Part shown: positions 26,996 through 34,872 of the stretch, piece by piece
How positions within the stretch are numbered: position 1 is the first letter of the stretch
How the letters are laid out: every line of letters starts with the position of its first letter
Assembly: GCA_038138145.1 (NCBI GenBank)
Contig: JAYQDD010000002.1
Coordinates: forward strand, 204,517 to 268,516
Source of the DNA: UBA3537 sp038138145
GTDB taxonomy: Bacteria > Bacteroidota > Bacteroidia > Flavobacteriales > Flavobacteriaceae
Length of the DNA: 64,000 nucleotides
Reading direction: 5' to 3'
Position numbers and translations under genes: made by a program
Notes under the pieces: model-generated
What the model saw: the letters and a program-made list of their open reading frames with translations, nothing else
Told to the model about the DNA's origin: nothing
Databases searched by the model: none

Positions 26996-27778
26996 TTACT
27001 CATTTTTTTGATCTAATTCAATCGCTGTCGCCAATTCTATGAATGCAGCAACAGACAACTGTTCTGGACGTTTGCCAAAGATAATATTTGCTTTTAAATT
27101 ATCCGATAATTTAAACGCTTTTAAGCTATTTCTCAGCGTTTTACGGCGTTGCTGAAAAGCACTTTTTACAACCGAAAAAAATAATTTTTCACTGCAAGGC
27201 AAACTAAAATCTGGTTTTCTTGCCAAGCGTAACACACCTGAATCTACTTTTGGTGGTGGATTGAAAACCGATGGCGGTACCGTAAATAGATATTCTGCAC
27301 TGTAAAATGCTTGCACCAAAACGGATAAAATTCCATAGGTTTTACTGCCTTCTTTTTCACAAATTCGTTGTGCTACTTCTTTTTGAAACATCCCTGAAAA
27401 TTCGGGAATTTGACTTCGGTTTTCTAACATTTTGAATACAATTTGTGACGAAATATTGTAGGGAAAATTGCCTATGATAGCAAAAGGATAATCACCAAAG
27501 GTTTTTGAAAAATCATACTTCAAAACATCTTCTTGAATGATGCGTTTGTCGAGCTGAGGATAATAAACCTCTAAGTATGAAACCGACTCAGCATCAATTT
27601 CTATAACATAGGTCTCTAGTGGTTTTTCCAATACATATTTGGTCAAAACACCCATTCCGGGGCCTATTTCCAATACTTTTTTATAGCCGTTTAGCGTGAG
27701 CGTATCCGCAATTTTTTTGGCAATAGATTCATCTTTTAAAAAATGTTGCCCAAGTTGTTTTTTCGGTTTTACAGGCAT
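26996..27778 (-). CDS. rsmA: 16S rRNA (adenine1518/1519-N6)-dimethyltransferase RsmA (KsgA)
   Basis: This class I methyltransferase of 260 residues opens KKQLGQHFLKDESIAKKI. The SAM site is EIGPGMGVLTKYV and the catalytic NFPYNISSQIV is the N6-adenine type IV motif (NLPY variant NFPY). It dimethylates the two adenines of the 16S helix 45 loop during 30S maturation. The ATG overlaps the DUF4286 stop by one base. Confidence 0.96.
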   Translation of the reverse strand: MPVKPKKQLGQHFLKDESIAKKIADTLTLNGYKKVLEIGPGMGVLTKYVLEKPLETYVIEIDAESVSYLEVYYPQLDKRIIQEDVLKYDFSKTFGDYPFAIIGNFPYNISSQIVFKMLENRSQIPEFSGMFQKEVAQRICEKEGSKTYGILSVLVQAFYSAEYLFTVPPSVFNPPPKVDSGVLRLARKPDFSLPCSEKLFFSVVKSAFQQRRKTLRNSLKAFKLSDNLKANIIFGKRPEQLSVAAFIELATAIELDQKNE

Positions 27779-28101
27779 TAATTTTTTGTTACGATAAATT
27801 CATCTATTAGTTGTAACTCCGTACGGAAAGCCAACATTTTGTCCCCAAAACGCTTCATCCCCTCAGATTGTAAGTGTTGTGCATGTTGTTGATGGTATTG
27901 ATTTAGTGCACTTTTGGAGGGCGCATGATATTGAACAGAATAGGTCGTACCGCCCATCTCTTCTTCAATCAAAACTTTGGTGAATATGGCTTTAGAAAAT
28001 AAACCGGTGGCCAAAACTTGAGGAATATGTTCTTTCATCCACGCAAGCCATTCTGTGTGAATAGAATCATCGATATTGATGGTAACATTGTAAATAATCA
28101 T
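27778..28101 (-). CDS. DUF4286 family protein
   Basis: The protein is small (107 aa) and fits the DUF4286 family, which in Bacteroidota regularly sits between a TPR protein and rsmA as here. It has a beta-alpha-beta ferredoxin-like pattern (MIIYNVTINIDDSIHTEWLAWMKEHIP, then GGTTYSVQYHAPS), as in dimeric antibiotic-biosynthesis-monooxygenase-like folds. No catalytic residues can be named. It overlaps its neighbours by four bases (upstream) and one base (downstream). Confidence 0.85.
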   Translation of the reverse strand: MIIYNVTINIDDSIHTEWLAWMKEHIPQVLATGLFSKAIFTKVLIEEEMGGTTYSVQYHAPSKSALNQYHQQHAQHLQSEGMKRFGDKMLAFRTELQLIDEFIVTKN

Positions 28102-29897
28102 AAATCTGATGTGGTTTGTACGTTACTTATATCCCTAATGCGCCGAAAATGTTTTTTTGAAGTTACAAAATGGATACTGTCGGGATGATTGAATATAATT
28201 TCCTCATAATGATGCATGGCCTTTTCTGGCTGATTGAACGCTGACCTAAACAATTCAGCAAGAGCAAAATGAGCATCATCTATTAAGATTTCAGAAGAAA
28301 AATCGGTGATAATTTTTAGATAATTTTCTTTGGCCTTTTCAGGGTTTTGTGTTTGTTCAAACAATTTTGCCTGAAGCAACAGCGCCTGATCAATAATGGC
28401 GTGTGTGTTGTGTAGGGAAATTAGAGAATCTAACACTGCAATAGCTTCTGTTTTTTTATGTTGTAAAGCCAAAAAATCGGCTTTGGCATACAAGCGTAAA
28501 GGTGCTTGTAAGCTGTCTCCGAATTTGTGGTCGGAAATCATCAATTTTAAATCGAGTGCATCGTTTGCAATGAGTTGTGAGGTAGAAGATTTTAGGACTT
28601 GAAGTTGTGCTTCGGCCCAATCGAAATCGCCCTTAAAATAGCTTGTTCTGGCTGATTTAAACCGCGCCTCTTGTGCCAAAGTGCTGTTTTTAAGGGTAGT
28701 TTGTACTTGTGCATAATACAAGAGTGCTTGATTGAACTTTTGATCCGTGACAAGTATATCAGCCAATTTTAATTTTAATTGGCCCAAATCAATTTTTGAT
28801 AATTGTGTTTTAAGTGCATCTTTTAAAAAAGAAATGGCTTCTGTTTTTTTCTTATAATGTAAGGCCAAAAAATCGGCATAAGACAACTGTAACTTAAGGG
28901 TTTCGGAGGACATTCCATAACGCTCAAAAAGGGTTTTGTACTGCGCTTGAATCTGCTTTAAATCCGGTGATGTGTGACGAACAAGTTCAAGTTCGAGCAA
29001 CTGTCTGTTGGCTTCAATCGTTAGTGGTATGTTTTGGCTGTTGTTGATGATGTACTCATAAGCTTCCCCAGTAACTGCATAAGCTTTGGCGGATTTTGCC
29101 ATCAATCCGAGGTCAAGTAAACCTTGTAAGGACGTTAAATTTCGTCGATATATGGCCTTTTCTTGTTGTAATGCTTTTTTATAATCCGCTTGTTGAACAT
29201 ACAACCAACTCAGCATTTGATTCCAAAAAATGGTTGGCTGAGTTTGTAGTTTTTTTAGGATAATTTTTTTTAATGTTTGGTTGTATACTGCATCAGCGTT
29301 CTCCGAAATATACTCCTCAAAAAGACGAAATACTTGATTGAGAAATGAGGGATTATGTTCCGTGAAATTCAAATAGCTCAAAAACATGTTTTTGATGTCT
29401 TTCTTTTCGGCATACAGCCCAGCTAATCGGTATTCATAATTTTTATTGTTTGTTTCCTCCAACGCCAATTGATACACCTCAATGGCTTGGTCCACAAGAC
29501 TATGGTTTTCAAACCGAAGTGCTACAGCGTAGGCATAGTTTGAAGTCGTTCGTGCAGCATCAATGGCGTTTTGGTAGTGTATTTGAGCTTCCTGAGTGTT
29601 GTTTTGAAGCTGAAAATTATACCCTAGCTCCACGAGCATTTGTGGGTCATTATGAACCCTCAACTGATTATTGATGAGCGACTCTGCCTCCTCAAAATGT
29701 TGTAGTTCTTGTTGTATTTCTATAATCCTAAAAACAAGATTTAAATTACCTGGGGTATCTTTTTGTAATTTTTGATATATAATAAGTGCTTTTTCGAACT
29801 CGCCTTTATCAAAATAATTTTCGGCCAAATCAAAATCTGTTTGTGCAAAAAGCACAAAGCTAAATAGTCCAAAAAACAAACAAATTAATGACTTCAT
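28098..29897 (-). CDS. Secreted tetratricopeptide repeat protein
   Basis: After a signal peptide (MKSLICLFFGLFSFVLFAQ) the 599 residues are made of helical TPR-like pairs, for example AENYFDKGEFEKALIIYQKL, ELGYNFQLQNNTQEAQIHYQNA, and near the C-terminus AKENYLKI and KAMHHYEEII. It is probably a periplasmic scaffold protein. Translational coupling to DUF4286 and rsmA is a recurrent arrangement but does not reveal the function. A TATCTTTA box (one mismatch to TAnnTTTG) lies upstream of the ATG. Confidence 0.9.
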   Translation of the reverse strand: MKSLICLFFGLFSFVLFAQTDFDLAENYFDKGEFEKALIIYQKLQKDTPGNLNLVFRIIEIQQELQHFEEAESLINNQLRVHNDPQMLVELGYNFQLQNNTQEAQIHYQNAIDAARTTSNYAYAVALRFENHSLVDQAIEVYQLALEETNNKNYEYRLAGLYAEKKDIKNMFLSYLNFTEHNPSFLNQVFRLFEEYISENADAVYNQTLKKIILKKLQTQPTIFWNQMLSWLYVQQADYKKALQQEKAIYRRNLTSLQGLLDLGLMAKSAKAYAVTGEAYEYIINNSQNIPLTIEANRQLLELELVRHTSPDLKQIQAQYKTLFERYGMSSETLKLQLSYADFLALHYKKKTEAISFLKDALKTQLSKIDLGQLKLKLADILVTDQKFNQALLYYAQVQTTLKNSTLAQEARFKSARTSYFKGDFDWAEAQLQVLKSSTSQLIANDALDLKLMISDHKFGDSLQAPLRLYAKADFLALQHKKTEAIAVLDSLISLHNTHAIIDQALLLQAKLFEQTQNPEKAKENYLKIITDFSSEILIDDAHFALAELFRSAFNQPEKAMHHYEEIIFNHPDSIHFVTSKKHFRRIRDISNVQTTSDL

Positions 29898-29949
29898 TAC
29901 TGCGTTTTGGTAAAGATACTAAATGTACAGTCAAGAATGGAAACCGTTT

Positions 29950-31221
29950 TTAATCTATTCGATCAAAACCAGTGTACGGACGTAAAACTTCAGGAATTTC
30001 AATTCCTGATTCAGTTTGATAATTTTCAAGAATACCTGCTAAAACACGAGGCAGTGCTAACGAGCTTCCATTGAGTGTGTGCGCAAGTTGTGATTTTCCT
30101 TCAGCATTTTTAAAACGCAATTTCAAGCGGTTGGCCTGAAAGGTTTCAAAATTTGATACCGAAGAAATTTCGAGCCAACGGTCTTGCGCTGTAGAAAATA
30201 CTTCAAAATCATAGGTCAATGCAGATGTAAATCCTAAATCTCCGGAACATAACCTGAGTATTCTGTACGGTAATTTTAGTTCCTCCAATATATTTTTAAC
30301 ATGCTCTACCATCGCATCCAGGGCCTTGTAGGATGTGCTTGGGTGTTCTACACGTAATATTTCTACTTTGTCAAATTGATGCAAACGATTTAAACCGCGT
30401 ACATGTGCCCCATAACTTCCTGCTTCTCTACGAAAACAAGGGGTATAGGTTGTGAGTTGTTTTGGTAATTCATTTTCTTGCAGAAGTACATCTCTAAAAA
30501 TATTTGTGGCAGGGACTTCTCCAGTCGGGATAAGGTATAAATCGTCGGCATCGATATAATACATTTGTCCTTCTTTATCTGGAAGTTGCCCTGTACCAAG
30601 TCCCGATGCTTCATTGACTACATGCGGTACTTGCACCTCATTGTACCCTACTGCTGTATTTTTATCTAAAAAATAATTGATGAGTGCACGTTGCAAGCGC
30701 GCCCCTTTACCTTTATACACGGGAAAACCTGCACCCGTAATTTTATTACCCAATTCAAAATCAATGATATCATATTTTTTGGCCAATTCCCAATGTGGTT
30801 GAGCATCGCTGTGTAATTTTGGAACAACACCATGACGAAACACTTCTTCATTATCCTCATCAGAATTTCCGACAGGCACCAAATCATGCGGAAGGTTTGG
30901 TATTTGATACAACAGTTGTTGCAATTCTTTAGCCGTAGTGTTTAATTCTTCAGTAAGCGTTGCTTTTTGTTCTTTAAGATCGGCGGTTTTTTGTTTTAAA
31001 AGATTGGCTTTTTCTGCTTGTCCAGACTTAAAAAGCGTACCAATTTCTTTAGAGCGTGTATTGAGGTCTGCGGCTGCAGCGTCCAACTGTGTTTGTATGT
31101 TTCGTCGGGAAGCATCCAATGCCAAAACTTTTTCTACAGTTTCTTCGGCATGATCTAGGCGTTTGGAAAGGCGCTTAATGACCTCTAATTTATTTTCTCT
31201 GATGAATGCAACTTGTAACAT
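29950..31221 (-). CDS. serS: Seryl-tRNA synthetase
   Basis: The sequence shows a class II enzyme (423 aa) with an N-terminal tRNA-binding coiled coil (residues about 25-105) and a catalytic core with motif 2 FRREAGSYGAHVRG and motif 3 NGSSLALPRVLAGILENYQ. It charges tRNA-Ser and supplies Ser-tRNA. The ATG lies 19 bases after a -7 element. Confidence 0.97.
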   Translation of the reverse strand: MLQVAFIRENKLEVIKRLSKRLDHAEETVEKVLALDASRRNIQTQLDAAAADLNTRSKEIGTLFKSGQAEKANLLKQKTADLKEQKATLTEELNTTAKELQQLLYQIPNLPHDLVPVGNSDEDNEEVFRHGVVPKLHSDAQPHWELAKKYDIIDFELGNKITGAGFPVYKGKGARLQRALINYFLDKNTAVGYNEVQVPHVVNEASGLGTGQLPDKEGQMYYIDADDLYLIPTGEVPATNIFRDVLLQENELPKQLTTYTPCFRREAGSYGAHVRGLNRLHQFDKVEILRVEHPSTSYKALDAMVEHVKNILEELKLPYRILRLCSGDLGFTSALTYDFEVFSTAQDRWLEISSVSNFETFQANRLKLRFKNAEGKSQLAHTLNGSSLALPRVLAGILENYQTESGIEIPEVLRPYTGFDRID

Positions 31222-31240
31222 GTGGCGTACTTTTATATGG

Positions 31241-31248
31241 CAAATTTA
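31241..31248 (-). promoter_or_regulatory. -7 promoter element of serS
   Basis: The minus strand reads TAAATTTG (TAnnTTTG), 19 bases before the serS ATG. No clear -33 box. Confidence 0.45.
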
Positions 31249-31269
31249 ATCAATTGAATGAAATGTAAA

Positions 31270-32232
31270 TCAGATTTTTGATAATAAATTGATGCGCTGT
31301 TTTGCGTTGGCTTTATCTAATTCTAATTGTGCTTTAAGCGCTTCAATATTTGGAAATTTGATCTCGCTTCGCAAACGATCTAAGAGTTCAATTTTGAGCG
31401 TTTTTCCGTACAAATCTGCATCAAAATTAAAGAAATGGACTTCAATATGGGTTTGATTATCTTGAGAAACCGTTGGGTTTTTACCAATATTCATCATCCC
31501 ATAAGTTTCATGCCCCCCGATTTCAGATTGCACCAAATAAACACCCTCTTTTGGGATGAGTTTGTAGGGTTCTTCTATATGGATATTCGCAGTTGGAAAG
31601 TTCAAATCTTTACCCAACCCTTTGCCCTTGGTGACCACCCCTGTGAGCATAAAATGATACCCTAAAAATTTATTAGCAATATTCATATCTCCTTCGTGGA
31701 GTGCAGTTCGGATTTTTGTTGAACTCACAGCTACATCACCTACTTCTTGAGCATCGATTTGAGTGACTTCAAATCCATAAAATTTACCAAACTCTATTAA
31801 ATCTTTTATAGTCGCTGTTCTATTTCGTCCAAAGTGATGATCGTACCCCACGATGATGTGTTTGACTTTAAGTTTATTCACCAAAACATCACGCACATAT
31901 TCCAAAGCTGTAAGCCGAGAAAATGATTTTGTGAATTCTTTTAGCACCAAATGATCGACACCAAGCTGTTGCAATTGGGCTGCTTTTTCATCGATTGTAT
32001 TGATGAGTTTTATACTCGAATCGTTTTGAACCACCATACGCGGATGAGGAAAAAAGGTAAGCACTAAGGCCTGAAGCTTATTGGTTTTTGCAATGTGAAC
32101 AAGCCGATTTATTATTTTTTGATGACCTATGTGTACACCATCAAAAGTTCCGATGGTTACCACAGAATTTTTGATGCGTTTATAATCGGCGGCAGTTTTA
32201 ATTTTCAAAATTGTGTCGTAGCTTTTAAACAA
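31270..32232 (-). CDS. ribF: Bifunctional riboflavin kinase/FAD synthetase RibF
   Basis: This 320-residue enzyme has both halves: an N-terminal nucleotidylyl transferase (FAD synthetase) with GTFDGVHIGHQ near residue 28 and SSTKIRTAL, and a C-terminal flavokinase barrel with GKGLGKDLNFPTANI. It converts riboflavin to FMN and FAD. The only usable start in frame is TTG at 32232; no ATG occurs before the catalytic motif. Confidence 0.94.
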   Translation of the reverse strand: MFKSYDTILKIKTAADYKRIKNSVVTIGTFDGVHIGHQKIINRLVHIAKTNKLQALVLTFFPHPRMVVQNDSSIKLINTIDEKAAQLQQLGVDHLVLKEFTKSFSRLTALEYVRDVLVNKLKVKHIIVGYDHHFGRNRTATIKDLIEFGKFYGFEVTQIDAQEVGDVAVSSTKIRTALHEGDMNIANKFLGYHFMLTGVVTKGKGLGKDLNFPTANIHIEEPYKLIPKEGVYLVQSEIGGHETYGMMNIGKNPTVSQDNQTHIEVHFFNFDADLYGKTLKIELLDRLRSEIKFPNIEALKAQLELDKANAKQRINLLSKI

Positions 32233-32276
32233 CGAAGATAAAAAAAGTAGTGCTTTTGGCGTTGATTCATCTTTTT

Positions 32277-32897
32277 TTATGTCCCATTAAATTGATTCAT
32301 TGTATTGTTGACTCCTGACATGCCAAAACTAACGACTAGCTCCGAAGCACGTTCCAATCGTTCATCTAGTTTTGACGATTCTTCGTCGGTCCATTCTCCA
32401 AGCACATAATCGACTTGACGCCCTTTGGAAAATTCATCACTAATGCCAAAACGCAGTCGGTTGTATTGTGTTGTATTCAATTTGTCTTGGATGTCTTTCA
32501 ATCCATTGTGTCCTCCATTCGATCCTTTGGTTTTTAGACGAAGTGTACCAAAGGGAAGGTTTAAATCGTCGGTGATGACGAGTAGATTTTCTAAAGGAAT
32601 CTTTTCCTTTTCAAGCCAATATTTTACCGCTTTTCCGCTCAAGTTCATAAACGTATTTGGTTTGAGTAAAAGAAAGGTTCTGCCTTTGTATTTATAAGTT
32701 CCAAGTGCACCTAATTTTCGCGTGTAAAATTCTACATCGTTTTGTGTGGCCAAATGATTCAACACCTTAAATCCAATGTTGTGGCGTGTACGCACATAGT
32801 CTGCACCTATATTTCCCAATCCTACAATTAAAAATTTTTTTGACATTAATTGTGATTCTTGTTTAATTGATTTTCTTTGAAATAACCACTTGAACAT
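32277..32897 (-). CDS. pth: Peptidyl-tRNA hydrolase
   Basis: Core motifs are complete: LIVGLGNIGADYVRTRHNIGF (catalytic Asn and His), VITDDLNLPFG (Asp) and GSNGGHNGLKDI (Asn). The enzyme recycles peptidyl-tRNA released from stalled ribosomes. The start is uncertain. The longest frame (from 32930) would begin inside the rplY terminator and is rejected. I prefer the ATG at 32897, which gives a short basic extension (MFKWLFQRKS); the ATG at 32846 (MSKKFLIVGLGN) gives the minimal family length. Confidence 0.93.
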   Translation of the reverse strand: MFKWLFQRKSIKQESQLMSKKFLIVGLGNIGADYVRTRHNIGFKVLNHLATQNDVEFYTRKLGALGTYKYKGRTFLLLKPNTFMNLSGKAVKYWLEKEKIPLENLLVITDDLNLPFGTLRLKTKGSNGGHNGLKDIQDKLNTTQYNRLRFGISDEFSKGRQVDYVLGEWTDEESSKLDERLERASELVVSFGMSGVNNTMNQFNGT

Positions 32898-32910
32898 GTG
32901 TAAAAATAAA

Positions 32911-32942
32911 AAAAGCATTCCGAATTTCATCAGAATGCTTTT
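32911..32942 (-). terminator. Rho-independent terminator after rplY
   Basis: A ten-base stem (AAAAGCATTC with GAATGCTTTT) around a 12-base loop, followed on the minus strand by a T-rich run, lies 27 bases past the rplY stop and before pth. Confidence 0.8.
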
Positions 32943-32968
32943 ATATTTAGTTTGCAGACACTAAAAAT

Positions 32969-33622
32969 TTATGCCTCAGCAGGAGCTGCGCCTTCAGCAG
33001 CACCTTCAGCTGATGCTTCAGTTCCTTCTGCTCCTTCTGTTCCTTCTTCATCGTCTTCATCATCTTCGATGTCAACTGAAACTCTAGATTGTTTGATTTG
33101 ACACACAACCGTATTGTCTGAGTGTAAAAATTTGAAGTCATCGTTTTCAAGTTCAGAAACATATACTTTGTTTCCAATTTTTAATTTACTAATATCAACT
33201 TGGATATTATCTGGTAAATTAGTTGGAAGTGCTTTGATTCTCAACTTACGACGGTTTCTTCTTAAGACTCCACCTGCACGAACACCCACAGAATTTCCTG
33301 TCAAAATTACAGGAATATCCATTGCGATTTCTTTATCATCAAAGAGTTGATAAAAATCGATGTGTAGGATGTTTTCTGTAACAGGGTGAAATTGAATATC
33401 CTGTAGTACAGCATTGTAAGAAGTATCTCCTAAGGCAATCACAACTGTATGCGCATTTGGTGTGTATACAAGTTTAGAGAATGCCAATTCTGCTGCTGAG
33501 AAATGTACTGGCTGATCTCCTCCGTATAATACGCAAGGAACCTGTCCAGCATTACGTAAGGCCTTTGTTGCTTTTTTGCCTACGCTTTCTCTTTTCGATC
33601 CATTGATTGTAATTGATTTCAT
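32969..33622 (-). CDS. rplY: 50S ribosomal protein L25 / general stress protein Ctc
   Basis: This is the long Ctc-type L25 of 217 residues: an N-terminal 5S rRNA binding domain (SKRESVGKKATKALRNAGQVPCVLYGG), a C-terminal TL5-like beta domain (VRAGGVLRRNRRKLRIKALP), and a low-complexity acidic and Ala/Glu-rich tail (residues about 185-217). It binds 5S rRNA in the central protuberance. It starts 19 bases after prs, and a strong terminator follows. Confidence 0.95.
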   Translation of the reverse strand: MKSITINGSKRESVGKKATKALRNAGQVPCVLYGGDQPVHFSAAELAFSKLVYTPNAHTVVIALGDTSYNAVLQDIQFHPVTENILHIDFYQLFDDKEIAMDIPVILTGNSVGVRAGGVLRRNRRKLRIKALPTNLPDNIQVDISKLKIGNKVYVSELENDDFKFLHSDNTVVCQIKQSRVSVDIEDDEDDEEGTEGAEGTEASAEGAAEGAAPAEA

Positions 33623-33640
33623 TTATATTAATTTAAGTGT

Positions 33641-34582
33641 TTACATTATAAATTTTGAGCTAATGGACTCATTTTGATGTACTTTATGCATCACATCTGC
33701 AAATAATTCTGCACATGATAATACTCTTATTTTTGAACTCTCCTGTGATGTGGGAATAGAGTCTGTAACAATGAGTTCTTCTAGTTTAGAATCTTCCAAA
33801 CGCTGATACGCTGACCCTGAAAGTATGGGGTGGGTACAAATGGCACGTACGCTTTTTGCACCACGTTCGATCATCAAGTCGGCGGCTTTGGTCAATGTTC
33901 CCGCTGTATCGACCATATCATCGACAAGAACTACGTTTTTGTCCGTAACATCGCCAATAAGCTCCATGTGTGAAATCACATTGGCTTTGGCGCGTTGCTT
34001 GTAGCATATCACAACGTCACTTTCCAATGCTTTAGAATAGGCATAGGCTCTTTTGGAACCGCCCATGTCTGGTGAAGCAATGGTTAGATTATCTAAATTA
34101 AGCGATTTTAAATAGGGTAAAAATATGGTCGAAGCATAAAGGTGATCGACTGGTTTTTCAAAAAATCCTTGAATTTGATCGGCGTGTAAATCCATAGTGA
34201 TGATGCGCGTAGCCCCTGCTGTTTCGAGCATTTTGGCGACTAATTTTGCGGCAATAGGCACTCTGGGTTTGTCTTTTCGATCTTGACGAGCCCAACCAAA
34301 ATAAGGAATAACTGCAGTAATATGGCGCGCAGAAGCACGTTTTGCTGCATCTAACATCAACAAAAGTTCCATCAAATTCTCTGGACCTGGATTAGTTGAG
34401 GCAATCACAAAAATGCGTGTACCACGTATGGATTCTTCGTAGGAGGGTTGAAACTCACCATCGCTGTAGGTCGAAGTAATCACATTTCCTAACTCCTCGC
34501 CAAAAGCTTTGGCAATGCGTTGTCCAAGGACTTTGGAATTTGCACAGGCAAAAATTTTGGGCTGTAAGATGGATTTAGACAT
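33641..34582 (-). CDS. prs: Ribose-phosphate pyrophosphokinase (PRPP synthetase)
   Basis: The 313-residue class I enzyme has the metal and ribose-phosphate signatures PYFGWARQDRKDKPRVPIAAKLVA, MDLHADQIQGFF and the PRPP loop VLVDDMVDTAGTLTKAA. It makes PRPP for purine, pyrimidine, histidine and NAD synthesis. It is paired with rplY, the common bacterial order. A -7 element lies 50 bases upstream. Confidence 0.97.
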   Translation of the reverse strand: MSKSILQPKIFACANSKVLGQRIAKAFGEELGNVITSTYSDGEFQPSYEESIRGTRIFVIASTNPGPENLMELLLMLDAAKRASARHITAVIPYFGWARQDRKDKPRVPIAAKLVAKMLETAGATRIITMDLHADQIQGFFEKPVDHLYASTIFLPYLKSLNLDNLTIASPDMGGSKRAYAYSKALESDVVICYKQRAKANVISHMELIGDVTDKNVVLVDDMVDTAGTLTKAADLMIERGAKSVRAICTHPILSGSAYQRLEDSKLEELIVTDSIPTSQESSKIRVLSCAELFADVMHKVHQNESISSKFIM

Positions 34583-34632
34583 TTTAATGTGCTGTTTATG
34601 AATGATTTATATCCGTTATTTTAATCGAGTGG

Positions 34633-34640
34633 CAAATTTA
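34633..34640 (-). promoter_or_regulatory. -7 promoter element of prs-rplY
   Basis: The minus strand reads TAAATTTG (TAnnTTTG), 50 bases before the prs ATG. The -33 region is not clear. Confidence 0.4.
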
Positions 34641-34684
34641 TGAATTTATTTGAACTGTAAAAGCATAAAACCAACTATTTTATA

Positions 34685-34714
34685 TTTGTATAACGAATAA
34701 ATTTTATAGATTTG
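34685..34714 (+). promoter_or_regulatory. Two-box promoter of tRNA-Leu(CAA)
   Basis: TTTG (34685-34688), an 18-base spacer and TAGATTTG (34707-34714) give a full match to the Bacteroidota promoter. Transcription should start about 7 bases before the tRNA 5' end. Confidence 0.7.
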
Positions 34715-34728
34715 CAATCCAAATTTTA

Positions 34729-34810
34729 GCTCAAGTGGCGGAATTGGTAGACGCGCTGGATTCAAAATCCAGTTTCTTCGGAAGTGTGGGTTCGATTCCC
34801 ACCTTGAGTA
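34729..34810 (+). tRNA. tRNA-Leu, anticodon CAA
   Basis: The 82-base cloverleaf has a seven-base acceptor stem (GCTCAAG with CTTGAGT), the tRNA-Leu D-arm GGCGGAATTGGTAGACGC, an anticodon stem CTGGA/TCCAG around TTCAAAA (anticodon CAA, reads UUG), a short class II variable arm (TTTCTTCGGAAG) and the T-loop GGGTTCGATTCCC. The CCA end is not encoded. A terminator follows at once. Confidence 0.96.
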
Positions 34811-34821
34811 CAAAAACAAAA

Positions 34822-34848
34822 AAAAGACCTCCGAGTTGGAGGTCTTTT
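34822..34848. terminator. Bidirectional terminator between tRNA-Leu and a T9SS cargo gene
   Basis: An 11-base perfect stem (AAAAGACCTCC with GGAGGTCTTTT, five-base loop) has T-rich sequence on both sides. It can end the tRNA transcript on the plus strand and the cargo gene transcript on the minus strand, 25 bases past its stop. Confidence 0.85.
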
Positions 34849-34872
34849 ATATTTTGGTTCGTTAGTAAAGAC